DNA of 64,000 nt from Uliginosibacterium sp036017065 (lineage in GTDB: Bacteria; Pseudomonadota; Gammaproteobacteria; Burkholderiales; Rhodocyclaceae), in assembly GCF_036017065.1 (NCBI RefSeq), contig NZ_JAYXHR010000002.1, forward strand, positions 1,302,001 to 1,366,000. Reading direction: 5' to 3'. How positions within the stretch are numbered: position 1 is the first letter of the stretch; the number at the start of each line of letters is the position of its first letter. Positions 42,704 to 51,209 of the stretch are shown piece after piece. A program made the position numbers and the translations under genes. The notes under the pieces were generated by a model. It saw only the letters and a program-made list of their open reading frames with translations. It did not search any database and was not told the DNA's origin.

Positions 42704-43258
42704 GTGAGTTCCGCCTTCGTCGAACGCTGGCAACGGCGCCCGCCCTTCCCGCCCCAGCACGCCCTGCATCCCTGGCTGACCGACGCCGGATCCCTCACCG
42801 CCCGCATCGCCGCACGTTGCGGCCGCGTCAGCGTGCGCCTGCTGTCGCAGCGCCTGGCCGTGCCGCGCCATGACGAAGCGCTGCTCGCCGGCGTGCGGCC
42901 CGGCCGCCGCGCCTGGTTGCGCGAGATCCTGCTGTGCGCCGACGGCGTGCCGGTGGTCTATGCAAGGTCGATCCTGCCGCGCACCGCGGTGCGCGGCGCC
43001 TGGATGATGTTCGCCGGCATCGGCAGCCGTCCGCTGGGAGCGGCGCTGTTTTCCGATCCCCTGATCGCCCGCAGCCCGCTGGCGGTGCACCGGCTGGACC
43101 GCCGGGACGCGCGCTATCATCGCGCCATCGCTGCGGCCGGCTCGAAGCAGCCGCCGGCCCTGTGGGCACGCCGCTCGCGGTTCGAACGGCAGGGCCGGGC
43201 CCTCGTCGTCTGCGAGATATTCCTGTCCGCCATCCTCGATCTTCCGGCCCAGCCCTGA
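42704..43258 (+). CDS. ubiC: Chorismate lyase
   Basis: The protein has 184 residues. It carries the UbiC pattern: WLTDAGSLTARIAARCG, REILLCADGVPVVYARSILP and a C-terminal ALVVCEIFLSAIL with the conserved glutamate. It releases 4-hydroxybenzoate from chorismate, the first step of ubiquinone synthesis. The start is GTG 42704. ubiA follows after 20 bases. Confidence 0.93.
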   Translation: MSSAFVERWQRRPPFPPQHALHPWLTDAGSLTARIAARCGRVSVRLLSQRLAVPRHDEALLAGVRPGRRAWLREILLCADGVPVVYARSILPRTAVRGAWMMFAGIGSRPLGAALFSDPLIARSPLAVHRLDRRDARYHRAIAAAGSKQPPALWARRSRFERQGRALVVCEIFLSAILDLPAQP

Positions 43259-43278
43259 CGTCACTCCCACGCCCAACC

Positions 43279-44199
43279 ATGTCCGCGTCCAAGCTCAGCC
43301 TCACCCAGCGCCTGACGGTCTACGAGCGCCTGATGCGGCTGGACAAGCCCATCGGCATCCTGCTGTTGCTGTGGCCCACCCTGTGGGCGGTATGGGCGTC
43401 CGCAGGTGGCACGCCCAGCCTGCTGGTGGTGTGGATCTTCACGCTGGGTACGGTGCTGATGCGCTCGGCCGGCTGCATCGTCAACGACTGGGCCGACCGT
43501 GATTTCGACGGCCATGTCGAGCGCACCCGGGCGCGACCGCTGGTTACCGGCGAGGTGAGCTCGCGCGAGGCGCTGCTGCTGGCCGCGGCGCTGTCGCTGG
43601 CGGCGTTCTGCCTCATCCTGCCGCTGCACAAGCTGGTGTGGGTGCTGTCGGTGCCGGCGCTTCTGCTTGCCGGTAGCTATCCCTTCACCAAGCGCTTCCT
43701 CGCCATCCCGCAGGCCTACCTCGGCATCGCCTTCGGTTTCGGTATTCCCATGGCATTCGCTGCGCAGCAGTTCGCGGTGCCGCCGGTGGCTTGGCTGATG
43801 CTGCTGGCCAACATCTTCTGGTGCATCGCTTACGACACCGAGTACGCCATGGTGGACCGGGAAGACGACGTGAAGATCGGCATCCAGACCGCCGCCATCA
43901 CCTTCGGCCAGCGCGACGTGGCGGCGGTGATGGGCTGCTACGCCATAGCGCTGGCATTGCTGGCCTGGGTGGGCCACCTGCTGGCGCGCGGGCCGTATTA
44001 CTACGCGGGCCTCGTCGTCGCGGCAGGGATCGCGGGCTACCACTACACGCTGATCCGCAACCGTGACCGTGAGCGCTGCTTCCGCGCCTTCCTGCACAAC
44101 AACTGGTTCGGCGCTGCCGTCTTCTTCGGCTTGCTGGCCGACTACGCCCTGCATAGCGGCGTGCCCTTGCTGGCGCCCTTGCACGGCTTCGGTTTCTGA
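43279..44199 (+). CDS. ubiA: 4-hydroxybenzoate polyprenyltransferase
   Basis: The 306-residue membrane enzyme has the prenyl-diphosphate binding aspartate motif NDWADRDFD (69-77) and the second motif YDTEYAMVDREDD. It joins the polyprenyl chain to 4-hydroxybenzoate made by UbiC. It is the second step of the ubiC-ubiA-(DUF4124)-ubiD run. Confidence 0.96.
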   Translation: MSASKLSLTQRLTVYERLMRLDKPIGILLLLWPTLWAVWASAGGTPSLLVVWIFTLGTVLMRSAGCIVNDWADRDFDGHVERTRARPLVTGEVSSREALLLAAALSLAAFCLILPLHKLVWVLSVPALLLAGSYPFTKRFLAIPQAYLGIAFGFGIPMAFAAQQFAVPPVAWLMLLANIFWCIAYDTEYAMVDREDDVKIGIQTAAITFGQRDVAAVMGCYAIALALLAWVGHLLARGPYYYAGLVVAAGIAGYHYTLIRNRDRERCFRAFLHNNWFGAAVFFGLLADYALHSGVPLLAPLHGFGF

Positions 44200-44216
44200 C
44201 GGAGGAGGCAGGCGCA

Positions 44217-44786
44217 ATGCTGCGAGTACTGGCCTTGATGCTTGTGCTGTTCGCGTCCACTACGGCGCTGTCCACGGTCTACAAATCGGTCGGACCGGAC
44301 GGCAAGGTGACCTATAGCGACCGGCCGCCCGTGCAGGACAGCACGCCGACGAAGCAGGTGGACGGCGTCAGCGGCCGCCAGCGTCGTGACGAGGACGATC
44401 CGGTGAAAGCTGCCGGCATCGTCACCGGACACGAACTGGCGATGGACGCGGTGCTGCAGTTCTGCCGACGCGAAGTGCCAGCCACCAATGACGCGATTTC
44501 GCGCGCTCATCAGCAGTGGATGGAACGACACTCGGCGCTGATCGCCAAGGCCAAGGAAATCCAGCAGGACAATCTGGATACGCGGGAACGCCAGGCGCTG
44601 GCCGGCATCCTGCGACAGGCGTCGGCGTCCCTCGTCAATGGCCTGCGTCGCGCACCGGCGGATGAGCGCAACAAGACCTGTTCGGGCGCCTCCACGAAGA
44701 TCGGTGCTTACGACGTGAACCTCATGGCCAACGCCACCCTGGTCAATACCCTCATGAACTACCGCAAGAAGCCGCGACCGCAATGA
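44217..44786 (+). CDS. DUF4124-domain secreted protein
   Basis: The protein has 189 residues. A signal peptide (about 1-18) is followed by the DUF4124 pattern TVYKSVGPDGKVTYSDRPP (about 20-38) and a helical tail (about 75-140). Function is unknown. It lies 17 bases after ubiA and overlaps ubiD by four bases, so it is co-transcribed with ubiquinone genes, but nothing in it links it to that pathway. Confidence 0.85.
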   Translation: MLRVLALMLVLFASTTALSTVYKSVGPDGKVTYSDRPPVQDSTPTKQVDGVSGRQRRDEDDPVKAAGIVTGHELAMDAVLQFCRREVPATNDAISRAHQQWMERHSALIAKAKEIQQDNLDTRERQALAGILRQASASLVNGLRRAPADERNKTCSGASTKIGAYDVNLMANATLVNTLMNYRKKPRPQ

Positions 44787-46255
44787 AGTACAAGGACCTC
44801 CGCGATTTCATCGCGCAACTGGAAGCGCAGGGCGAGCTGAAGCGCGTGCGCACCGAAGTCGATCCGCACCTGGAGATGACGGAGATCTGCGATCGCGTGC
44901 TGCGCGCGGGTGGTCCGGCCATCCTCTTCGAGAAGCCGAAGGGCCACGACATCCCCGTGCTGGGCAACCTGTTCGGCACGCCGGAGCGGGTCGCGCGCGG
45001 CATGGGCGAAAGCGGCAACGACTGGAGCAACGCGCTGCGCGAAATCGGCCGCCTGCTCGCCTTCCTGCGCGAGCCGGAACCGCCGAAGGGCTTGCGTGAT
45101 GCCTGGGAGAAGCTGCCGATCTTCCGTCGCGTGCTCGACATGGCGCCGAAGGAGGTTTCCTCCGCGCCCTGCCAGCAGATCGTATGGGAGGGCAAGGATG
45201 TGGACCTGTCGCGCCTGCCCATCCAGCACTGCTGGCCGGGCGACGTGGCGCCGCTGATCACCTGGGGGCTGGTCGTCACGCGCGGGCCGGCGAAGAAGCG
45301 CCAGAACCTTGGCATCTATCGCCAGCAGGTGCTGGGGCCGAACCGCGTGATCATGCGCTGGCTGGCACATCGTGGTGGTGCGCTGGATTTCCGCGACTTC
45401 CAGCAGAAGAACCCGGGCAAGCCGTTTCCCGTGGCCGTCGTGCTGGGCTGCGATCCGGCGACCATCCTCGGCGCCGTGACGCCGGTGCCGGACACGCTGT
45501 CCGAGTACCAGTTCGCTGGCCTGCTGCGCGGTGGCAAGACCGAGCTGGCGAAGTGCATCGGCTCCGACCTGCAGGTGCCGGCCCGTGCGGAAATCGTGCT
45601 GGAAGGGGTGATCCACCCGGACGACATGGCGGCCGAAGGACCCTATGGCGACCACACCGGCTACTACAACGAGGTGGCCGAGTTTCCGGTGTTCACCATC
45701 GAGCGCATCACCATGCGCCGCAACCCCATCTATCACAGCACCTATACCGGCAAGCCGCCGGACGAGCCCGCGATGCTGGGCCTCGCGCTCAACGAGGTGT
45801 TCGTGCCACTGCTGCAGCGGCAGTTCACCGAGATCACCGACTTCTACCTGCCGCCCGAAGGCTGCAGCTACCGCCTCGCGGTGGTGAGCATGCGCAAGCA
45901 GTACCCGGGACATGCCAAGCGGGTGATGTTCGGCGTGTGGAGTTTCCTGCGCCAGTTCATGTACACCAAGATCATTATCGTGGTGGACGAGGACGTGAAC
46001 GTCCGCGACTGGAAGGAGGTCATCTGGGCGATGACCACCCGCGTCGACGCGCGTCGCGACACGCTGATGGTCGATGACACCCCGATCGACTACCTGGATT
46101 TCGCCAGCCCCAAGTCCGGCTTGGGCAGCAAGATGGGCATCGATGCCACCAACAAGTGGCCGGGCGAAACCGACCGCGAGTGGGGTCGCCCCATCGTGAT
46201 GGACGAGGCGGTGAAACAGCGGGTGGATGCCATGTGGTCGGAGCTGGGGCTCTGA
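44783..46255 (+). CDS. ubiD: 4-hydroxy-3-polyprenylbenzoate decarboxylase
   Basis: The protein has 490 residues, full length for UbiD. Segments are MKYKDLRDFIAQLEAQGELK, LGIYRQQVLGPNRVIMRWL, AEGPYGDHTGYYNEV and MGIDATNKWPGE. It decarboxylates the prenylated intermediate and needs the prenylated FMN made by UbiX (not in the window). Translation is probably coupled to the DUF4124 gene. Confidence 0.96.
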   Translation: MKYKDLRDFIAQLEAQGELKRVRTEVDPHLEMTEICDRVLRAGGPAILFEKPKGHDIPVLGNLFGTPERVARGMGESGNDWSNALREIGRLLAFLREPEPPKGLRDAWEKLPIFRRVLDMAPKEVSSAPCQQIVWEGKDVDLSRLPIQHCWPGDVAPLITWGLVVTRGPAKKRQNLGIYRQQVLGPNRVIMRWLAHRGGALDFRDFQQKNPGKPFPVAVVLGCDPATILGAVTPVPDTLSEYQFAGLLRGGKTELAKCIGSDLQVPARAEIVLEGVIHPDDMAAEGPYGDHTGYYNEVAEFPVFTIERITMRRNPIYHSTYTGKPPDEPAMLGLALNEVFVPLLQRQFTEITDFYLPPEGCSYRLAVVSMRKQYPGHAKRVMFGVWSFLRQFMYTKIIIVVDEDVNVRDWKEVIWAMTTRVDARRDTLMVDDTPIDYLDFASPKSGLGSKMGIDATNKWPGETDREWGRPIVMDEAVKQRVDAMWSELGL

Positions 46256-46300
46256 CCGGCGAGGGCCACCAGATTCATCCGGCGGCCCTGGCGGCGAAAC

Positions 46301-46522
46301 TCAGGCGGCGATGCAGAGCGCGGGCAGTTCTTCGCTGGAAGCCCGTCGGCGCTCCACCTCCTTCAGCCGTGCCTGCAGGGTGAGGTAGGCGATCTCGAGA
46401 TCGCGTGATGCGGCGAACAGGCCGGTGACGCATTGCTCGGCGACGGTGCGCTCAAGCTGGTGGCGATAGTCCTCGACGGACTGGTTCCATTGCTCATAGG
46501 CCTTTTGCAGTTGCTCGTCCAT
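46301..46522 (-). CDS. Short coiled-coil protein, unknown function
   Basis: This 73-residue, charged, alpha-helical protein has no signal peptide; the heptad-like run YEQWNQSVEDYRHQLERTV and LEIAYLTLQARLKEVERRR suggests a coiled coil. A good Shine-Dalgarno (aaggag) lies upstream of ATG 46522. It is the last gene of the minus-strand run that starts at miaB. No family is recognised. Confidence 0.65.
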   Translation of the reverse strand: MDEQLQKAYEQWNQSVEDYRHQLERTVAEQCVTGLFAASRDLEIAYLTLQARLKEVERRRASSEELPALCIAA

Positions 46523-46686
46523 GACCTTCTTCTCCTTCTGATCGGGGCGAGGGACAGCCCCGTGTCTTCAAGATAGTCGGGGTCGGGGTGATGGCCCGTC
46601 GGTGCGCGCTGAACCGTGTGTCGGCCGTGACCTACGCGGAAGCAGATGTCACAAGCAATGCCACCACGAAATACACAACGCGCGGT

Positions 46687-47181
46687 TCATTGCTTCATGG
46701 GGCCGCGCACCATGTCGAGCCGGGCCACGATCATCATCAGCACGGCGAACAGTTCGTCGGTGGGGGATGCGTCGAAGATCTCCACCTCCAGGCCGGGTGG
46801 CCACAGTCCTGTCCGCGCATGGCGGGCCAGCGCCAGGGTCTCGTCGCGATGGACCAGGTGGAAGGCATCGCTGCCGAACTGGCGGCGCAGCCCGGCGCCG
46901 TCATGCGGGCCGCCGCACACTTCGAAGTGGCTGCCGGGGGCGAGGCGGCGCAGGCGCACCAGGGCGGTGGTCTCCGCGTAGCGCAGCGCCCATGCAGGCG
47001 ACAGCGACAGGTAGCGGCGGCGGATCGTCGCCACCGGCTGGCCGAACCAGGCGACATGCCAGGTGGGAAAGAGCAGCCCGCTGGCGGCGGCTTCATAGAC
47101 CAGCCGGTCGCTTTGCTCGCGCACGGTCATGCGTCCGCGCAGGGAAAGCAGGCGGTGGTCGACGACCAGCTTGCGGATCAT
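46687..47181 (-). CDS. Tubby/LURP-one-like beta-barrel protein
   Basis: The protein has 164 residues with no signal peptide. The start (LVVDHRLLSLRGRMTVRE, LVYEAAASGLLFP, GQPVATIRRRYLSLSP) resembles the antiparallel strands of LURP-one/tubby C-terminal-like proteins. That is a fold-level guess. The C-terminal third is less clear. ATG 47181 overlaps the dacB stop (ATGA). Confidence 0.5.
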   Translation of the reverse strand: MIRKLVVDHRLLSLRGRMTVREQSDRLVYEAAASGLLFPTWHVAWFGQPVATIRRRYLSLSPAWALRYAETTALVRLRRLAPGSHFEVCGGPHDGAGLRRQFGSDAFHLVHRDETLALARHARTGLWPPGLEVEIFDASPTDELFAVLMMIVARLDMVRGPMKQ

Positions 47182-48662
47182 GGCCGGCGCGCGGCCGCAG
47201 TCCTGACTGCCAGTTGCAGCAGCGCATCCACGTTGCCGACGTTGGGCTGGTTGATGATCACCACCAGCGCCTGCCAGCGGCCGCTGTCGTCCAGCACATA
47301 GCCGGCGAGGCCGGCCACGTCGCGCAGCGAGCCGGACTTCAGGTAGGCGCGACCGCTGTCGGGACGGCCGTCGAAGCGGCGGCGCGCCGTGCCGTCAAGG
47401 CCGGCGACCGGGAGTGAGGCCATCAGCTCCGGCATGCGCGGGCTGCCGAAGGCGTGCTGCAGCAGGGCGCCCAGATGCGCTGCGCTGATGCGCTCCTGCC
47501 GCGACAGGCCGGCGCCATTCTCCAGCACCAGTTCCGGGAAGTCCATGCCCTGCGCCTTCAGCCAGGTGCGCAGCGTGGTGCCGGCGTCGGTGGTGTTGCC
47601 GCCGCCCAGGCTGAGGTACAGCGCGCGCGCCATCACGTTGTTGGAAAACTTGTTGATGTCGCGCACCGCCTCGGCCAGCGGCGGCGAATCCCATGCGGAG
47701 AAAACCGCGGCGTCGAGCGGGGCGGGACCTTCGCGCAGGCGTCCCTGCCAGTTGCCGCCCATCTCCTGCCACAGCTGGCGGACGATGCCCTCCGGCCATT
47801 GCAGGCCCTCCGGCACGGCGAGGTTGAGGATGCGTTCGCCACATGACGCAGGCATCTGTCCGTCGAGCACCAGTTGCAGTCCGCGCGAGTCGGCCGTCAG
47901 GGGCGTGTCCATGCGTCCGCGCCAGTCCGGGCACGGGCCGGGCACCGCGCGCAGGCGATTGACGATGCGCAGGTTGGCCGACGGCACCAGGCTGACCGCA
48001 TCGATGCCGTTCGCGGCCGGTGCCAGGCGCACGCTCAGCGCGTTGAAGTTGGCCAGCAGCGCGCTGGGCTGTGCGTTGTAGGCGCGCTGGGCACCGTCGT
48101 CGTCGGCCAGCGTGGAAGGTCGCGGAGGCGCGGTGAAGCGGCCCGCGTCGATGACGATGTCGCCACGGATGTCGCGCAGGCCGCGCGCGCGCCAGTCGCG
48201 CAGCCAGGCGCCGAGCCGGTCCCAGGTGAGCGTCGGGTCGCCGCTGGCGATGACATGCAGGGGGCCGCGCAATACGCCGTCCTGCAGCGGCGCGCCCAGC
48301 CTGGCGGTGGTCTGCCAGCGCCAGTTGGGCCCCAGCATTTCCAGCCCGGCCTGGGTCGTCAGCAGCTTGATGAGCGAGGCCGGGTTGAAGGGCTGGATGG
48401 CGTTGTGCTGCAGGCTGGCGGTGCCACCCTGTGCCGGCGCGATCCACACCGTGATGGCGCTCTCCGGAATGCCGGCGGCATTGGCGCTGCGTGCCAGTTC
48501 GGCGGGCAGTTCCGCGTGTGCCGTGCTGCTGCCGACCGCGAGCAGCAGGCAGGCGGTAGCGAGGGCCGCGATGACAGGGGAGAGGAGCGGGGCGAGGAAA
48601 GGGGAGAGGCGCGGGAAAACGCGCAGGGAAAAGCTCGGGGAGAGGGAAGGCTGCTGGGGCAA
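47178..48662 (-). CDS. dacB: D-alanyl-D-alanine carboxypeptidase/endopeptidase (PBP4 family)
   Basis: The protein has 494 residues. It carries the active-site motifs of class C low-mass penicillin-binding proteins: SLIK (S96, K99), SNN in INKFSNNVMAR and KSG in YLKSGSLRD. It trims peptidoglycan side chains in the periplasm. The only start in this frame is TTG 48662, and the first 28 residues (Pro/Ser/Leu-rich) are of low complexity before the signal-peptide core (about 30-48). It follows the diguanylate cyclase gene by 35 bases. Confidence 0.93.
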   Translation of the reverse strand: MPQQPSLSPSFSLRVFPRLSPFLAPLLSPVIAALATACLLLAVGSSTAHAELPAELARSANAAGIPESAITVWIAPAQGGTASLQHNAIQPFNPASLIKLLTTQAGLEMLGPNWRWQTTARLGAPLQDGVLRGPLHVIASGDPTLTWDRLGAWLRDWRARGLRDIRGDIVIDAGRFTAPPRPSTLADDDGAQRAYNAQPSALLANFNALSVRLAPAANGIDAVSLVPSANLRIVNRLRAVPGPCPDWRGRMDTPLTADSRGLQLVLDGQMPASCGERILNLAVPEGLQWPEGIVRQLWQEMGGNWQGRLREGPAPLDAAVFSAWDSPPLAEAVRDINKFSNNVMARALYLSLGGGNTTDAGTTLRTWLKAQGMDFPELVLENGAGLSRQERISAAHLGALLQHAFGSPRMPELMASLPVAGLDGTARRRFDGRPDSGRAYLKSGSLRDVAGLAGYVLDDSGRWQALVVIINQPNVGNVDALLQLAVRTAAARRP

Positions 48663-48697
48663 GGGGCTGGCTCCGGTGGGGCGGTGCCCGGCTTGCG

Positions 48698-49939
48698 TCA
48701 GGACACCATGACGACGCAGTTGCGTCCTTCTTCCTTGGCGAGGTACAGGGCCTGGTCGGCCGCCTGCACCAGTGTCGCGCTCAGCGCACCGGCGTTCGGC
48801 ACGCTGCCCGCCACGCCGATGCTGATGGTGACGCGCTGATGCGGGCTCGACTCATGCGGCAGGCGTGCCACGTATACCGCGTTGCGCAGTTGCTCGGCAA
48901 GCTTGCGGGCGGCGTCCGGCGGCGTATCCGGCAACAGGACCGCGAACTCCTCGCCGCCGTAGCGCGCCACCATGTCCATGGGGCGGCGCAGGCTGTCGCG
49001 GAAGATGCCGCCCAGCCAGCGCAGGCAGTCGTCGCCCGCCTGGTGCCCGTAGGTGTCGTTGAAGCGCTTGAAGTAGTCGACGTCGATGAACAGCAGGGAC
49101 AGCGACTGCTGCTGCCGGATGGCGTTGCGGTGCAGGCGCATCAGGCGTTCGTCCAGTTCGCGACGGTTGGCCAGGCCGGTCAGCGGGTCGCTGGAGGCCT
49201 GCGCGGAGAGGTTTTCGTTGGCGCTTGCCAGCCGCCGCTGGGTGATGCCGCCCAGCAGGCCGTTGGCGAAGGCGATGCGGCGCTCCAGTTCGAGGTTGCG
49301 GCGCACGGTCAGGCTGATGATGCAGGCCACCAGCATGCCGCCCAGGGCGAGGCACTGTTCCACCGGGCGCCCCTCGTAGTGGGCGGCCTCCTGAGCGAGG
49401 TACAGCAGCAGCATGCCGGCGGTGAAGCCGAAGGCGATGCGGTAGCGCAGCTGCGCGACGAGGTTGCCGATCAGCATGGCGAGGATCAGCAGGAGATCGA
49501 ACTGCGCGACCGGTGCCGCGTCGCTGAGGATCGCGAAGAGCACCTGGGTGGCCGCCATGACGAGGATCAGGCCGGCCACCAGCGACTCCCGCAGGCGTTC
49601 CCAGTGGGCGCGCGGCATCCACAGGAGGCACACCAGCACCAACGGGGTGACGATGGCGTAGCGGATCAGCCAGGCGGTTTCGAGGATGTCCGGCAGCAGG
49701 AACAGATCGACGGCGCCGAGCAGCACGAAGATGACGAGCACCGCGCCCAGTGCGCGTTGCAGGCGTACCAGGCGCTGCGGCCTGCCCTGGCTGTCGAAGC
49801 GGGCATCCAGTTCGGCCGGAAAGCGCAGGCTGCGTGGCGCCTGGGCGAGCCAGGCGCGGGTTTGCTCCTCCAGCCTGTCGAGCTTGCCCACGTCGTCCGG
49901 CAGTGCCTGCCAGGCGTGTTGCAGTTCGTTGGGGGCCAT
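48698..49939 (-). CDS. Membrane diguanylate cyclase (GGDEF)
   Basis: The protein has 413 residues. Five or six membrane segments (about 65-205) precede the GGDEF domain (about 240-400), with SDPLTGLANRRELDERL, FIDVDYFKRFND and active-site ARYGGEEFAVLL. The I-site RxxD (RPMD, five residues before GGEEF) is present, so product inhibition is likely. It makes c-di-GMP; the signal is unknown. No EAL domain is attached. Confidence 0.93.
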   Translation of the reverse strand: MAPNELQHAWQALPDDVGKLDRLEEQTRAWLAQAPRSLRFPAELDARFDSQGRPQRLVRLQRALGAVLVIFVLLGAVDLFLLPDILETAWLIRYAIVTPLVLVCLLWMPRAHWERLRESLVAGLILVMAATQVLFAILSDAAPVAQFDLLLILAMLIGNLVAQLRYRIAFGFTAGMLLLYLAQEAAHYEGRPVEQCLALGGMLVACIISLTVRRNLELERRIAFANGLLGGITQRRLASANENLSAQASSDPLTGLANRRELDERLMRLHRNAIRQQQSLSLLFIDVDYFKRFNDTYGHQAGDDCLRWLGGIFRDSLRRPMDMVARYGGEEFAVLLPDTPPDAARKLAEQLRNAVYVARLPHESSPHQRVTISIGVAGSVPNAGALSATLVQAADQALYLAKEEGRNCVVMVS

Positions 49940-50028
49940 GTCTTTCTTGTGAGGCGCCGTGGAAGAGGGCGCGTATTCCGTTTAACGGAATCTCACCTTC
50001 TGACTTGATGCACCGAGCGTGCCGCCTG

Positions 50029-51204
50029 TCACGGCCAGGCGCGTGCGCCGAACAGCATGCGCTTGGCCACGAAGTGGCGCAGCGGCGGCACGATGTCCAG
50101 CGCCAGCAGGGCCGCGCCACGGACGTGGGTGAGCAGCGGATTGGGCGTGGAAAAGATGCGCACCAGCGAATCGGTGAAGCCGATGGTGCCGGCGCGGTCC
50201 AGCAGGCGGCCACGGGCGTAGCGGGCCAGCAGCACCGGATCGCCGGGGTCGGCCGCGCCGCGCAGCGTGTCGGCCAGCTCCCAGGCGTCGCGCAGGGCGA
50301 GGTTGAAGCCCTGGCCGGCGACGGGGTGCAGGGTCTGCGCGGCATTGCCCAGCCAGGCCATGCGTTTGCCGACCGAATCGCGCCGCACGCGCAGGCCCAG
50401 CGGATAGCGGGCGCGCTCGCTGACGGCACCGAACCGGACGGCCGGACCGAAGGCGAGTTGCAGGGCGTCGCGCAGCGCCGCGTCGTCCAGCGCGTAGAGC
50501 GCATCCACCCGCGCAGCGGGCAGCGTCCACACCACGCTGTAGTCGTGCCCCAGGGGCAGCAGGGCGATGGGGCCGTCGGGCGTGAACCGTTCCCAGGCGA
50601 GCCCGCCGTGCGGGGCCAGCGGCCGCACGCGGCACAGCAGGGCGTGCTGGTCGTAGTCGCGTTCGAAGCTGCGGCCCGCGTCCTTGTCGATGGCGCCCTC
50701 GCAGCTGAGGGCGAGCTTCGCGGCCACGGGCACGCTGTGGGCCGTGCCTGTCTCACCCAGCAGCAGGGCCCGGTCCTCGTTGGCCTCGACACCCTGGACG
50801 GCAATGCCGTGACGGATCGCGATGCCGCGTTGCCCGCAGGCCTGCAGCAGCGTTTCCACCAGCGCCTGTGCCGGCAGCACGTAACCGAGGGCGGGCAGCC
50901 CGTAGTCGTCCGCCTGCATCAGCGTGCGGCCGAGCGCACCGCGTTGAGAAACGTGGATGCGGCTGATCGGCGTGGCCTGCGTGGCCGGCCAGGCGCCCAG
51001 CTTTTCCAGCAGCATGCGGCTGCCGTGCGACAGGGCCAGCACCCGGGCGTCGCGCAGCGGCGTGTCGGCTGCGCGCGCATCGATCAGGGTCGGTTCCCGC
51101 CCGGCGGCCTGCAGTGCGAGTGCGGTGGCCAGCCCCAGCGGGCCGGCGCCGATGATCGCGACGTCCAGCGTCGCGGCCGTGCTTGCTTCGGTTGTCGCAG
51201 CCAT
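50029..51204 (-). CDS. ubiH: UbiH/UbiF-type FAD-dependent hydroxylase
   Basis: The protein has 391 residues. It shows the FAD Rossmann motif IIGAGPLGLATALALQAAG, a GD-type segment GNAAQTLHPVAGQGFNLAL and a C-terminal LRHFVAKRMLFGARAWP. It belongs to the aromatic-ring hydroxylases of ubiquinone synthesis; which carbon it hydroxylates cannot be told. pepP is directly upstream, as in the E. coli pepP-ubiH arrangement. Confidence 0.9.
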   Translation of the reverse strand: MAATTEASTAATLDVAIIGAGPLGLATALALQAAGREPTLIDARAADTPLRDARVLALSHGSRMLLEKLGAWPATQATPISRIHVSQRGALGRTLMQADDYGLPALGYVLPAQALVETLLQACGQRGIAIRHGIAVQGVEANEDRALLLGETGTAHSVPVAAKLALSCEGAIDKDAGRSFERDYDQHALLCRVRPLAPHGGLAWERFTPDGPIALLPLGHDYSVVWTLPAARVDALYALDDAALRDALQLAFGPAVRFGAVSERARYPLGLRVRRDSVGKRMAWLGNAAQTLHPVAGQGFNLALRDAWELADTLRGAADPGDPVLLARYARGRLLDRAGTIGFTDSLVRIFSTPNPLLTHVRGAALLALDIVPPLRHFVAKRMLFGARAWP

Positions 51205-51209
51205 CGTGG

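Noticed and set aside
42464..43276. N-terminal extension of the HDOD gene
   Set aside because: Antisense to ubiC with random composition; ATG 42463 fits the HDOD domain.
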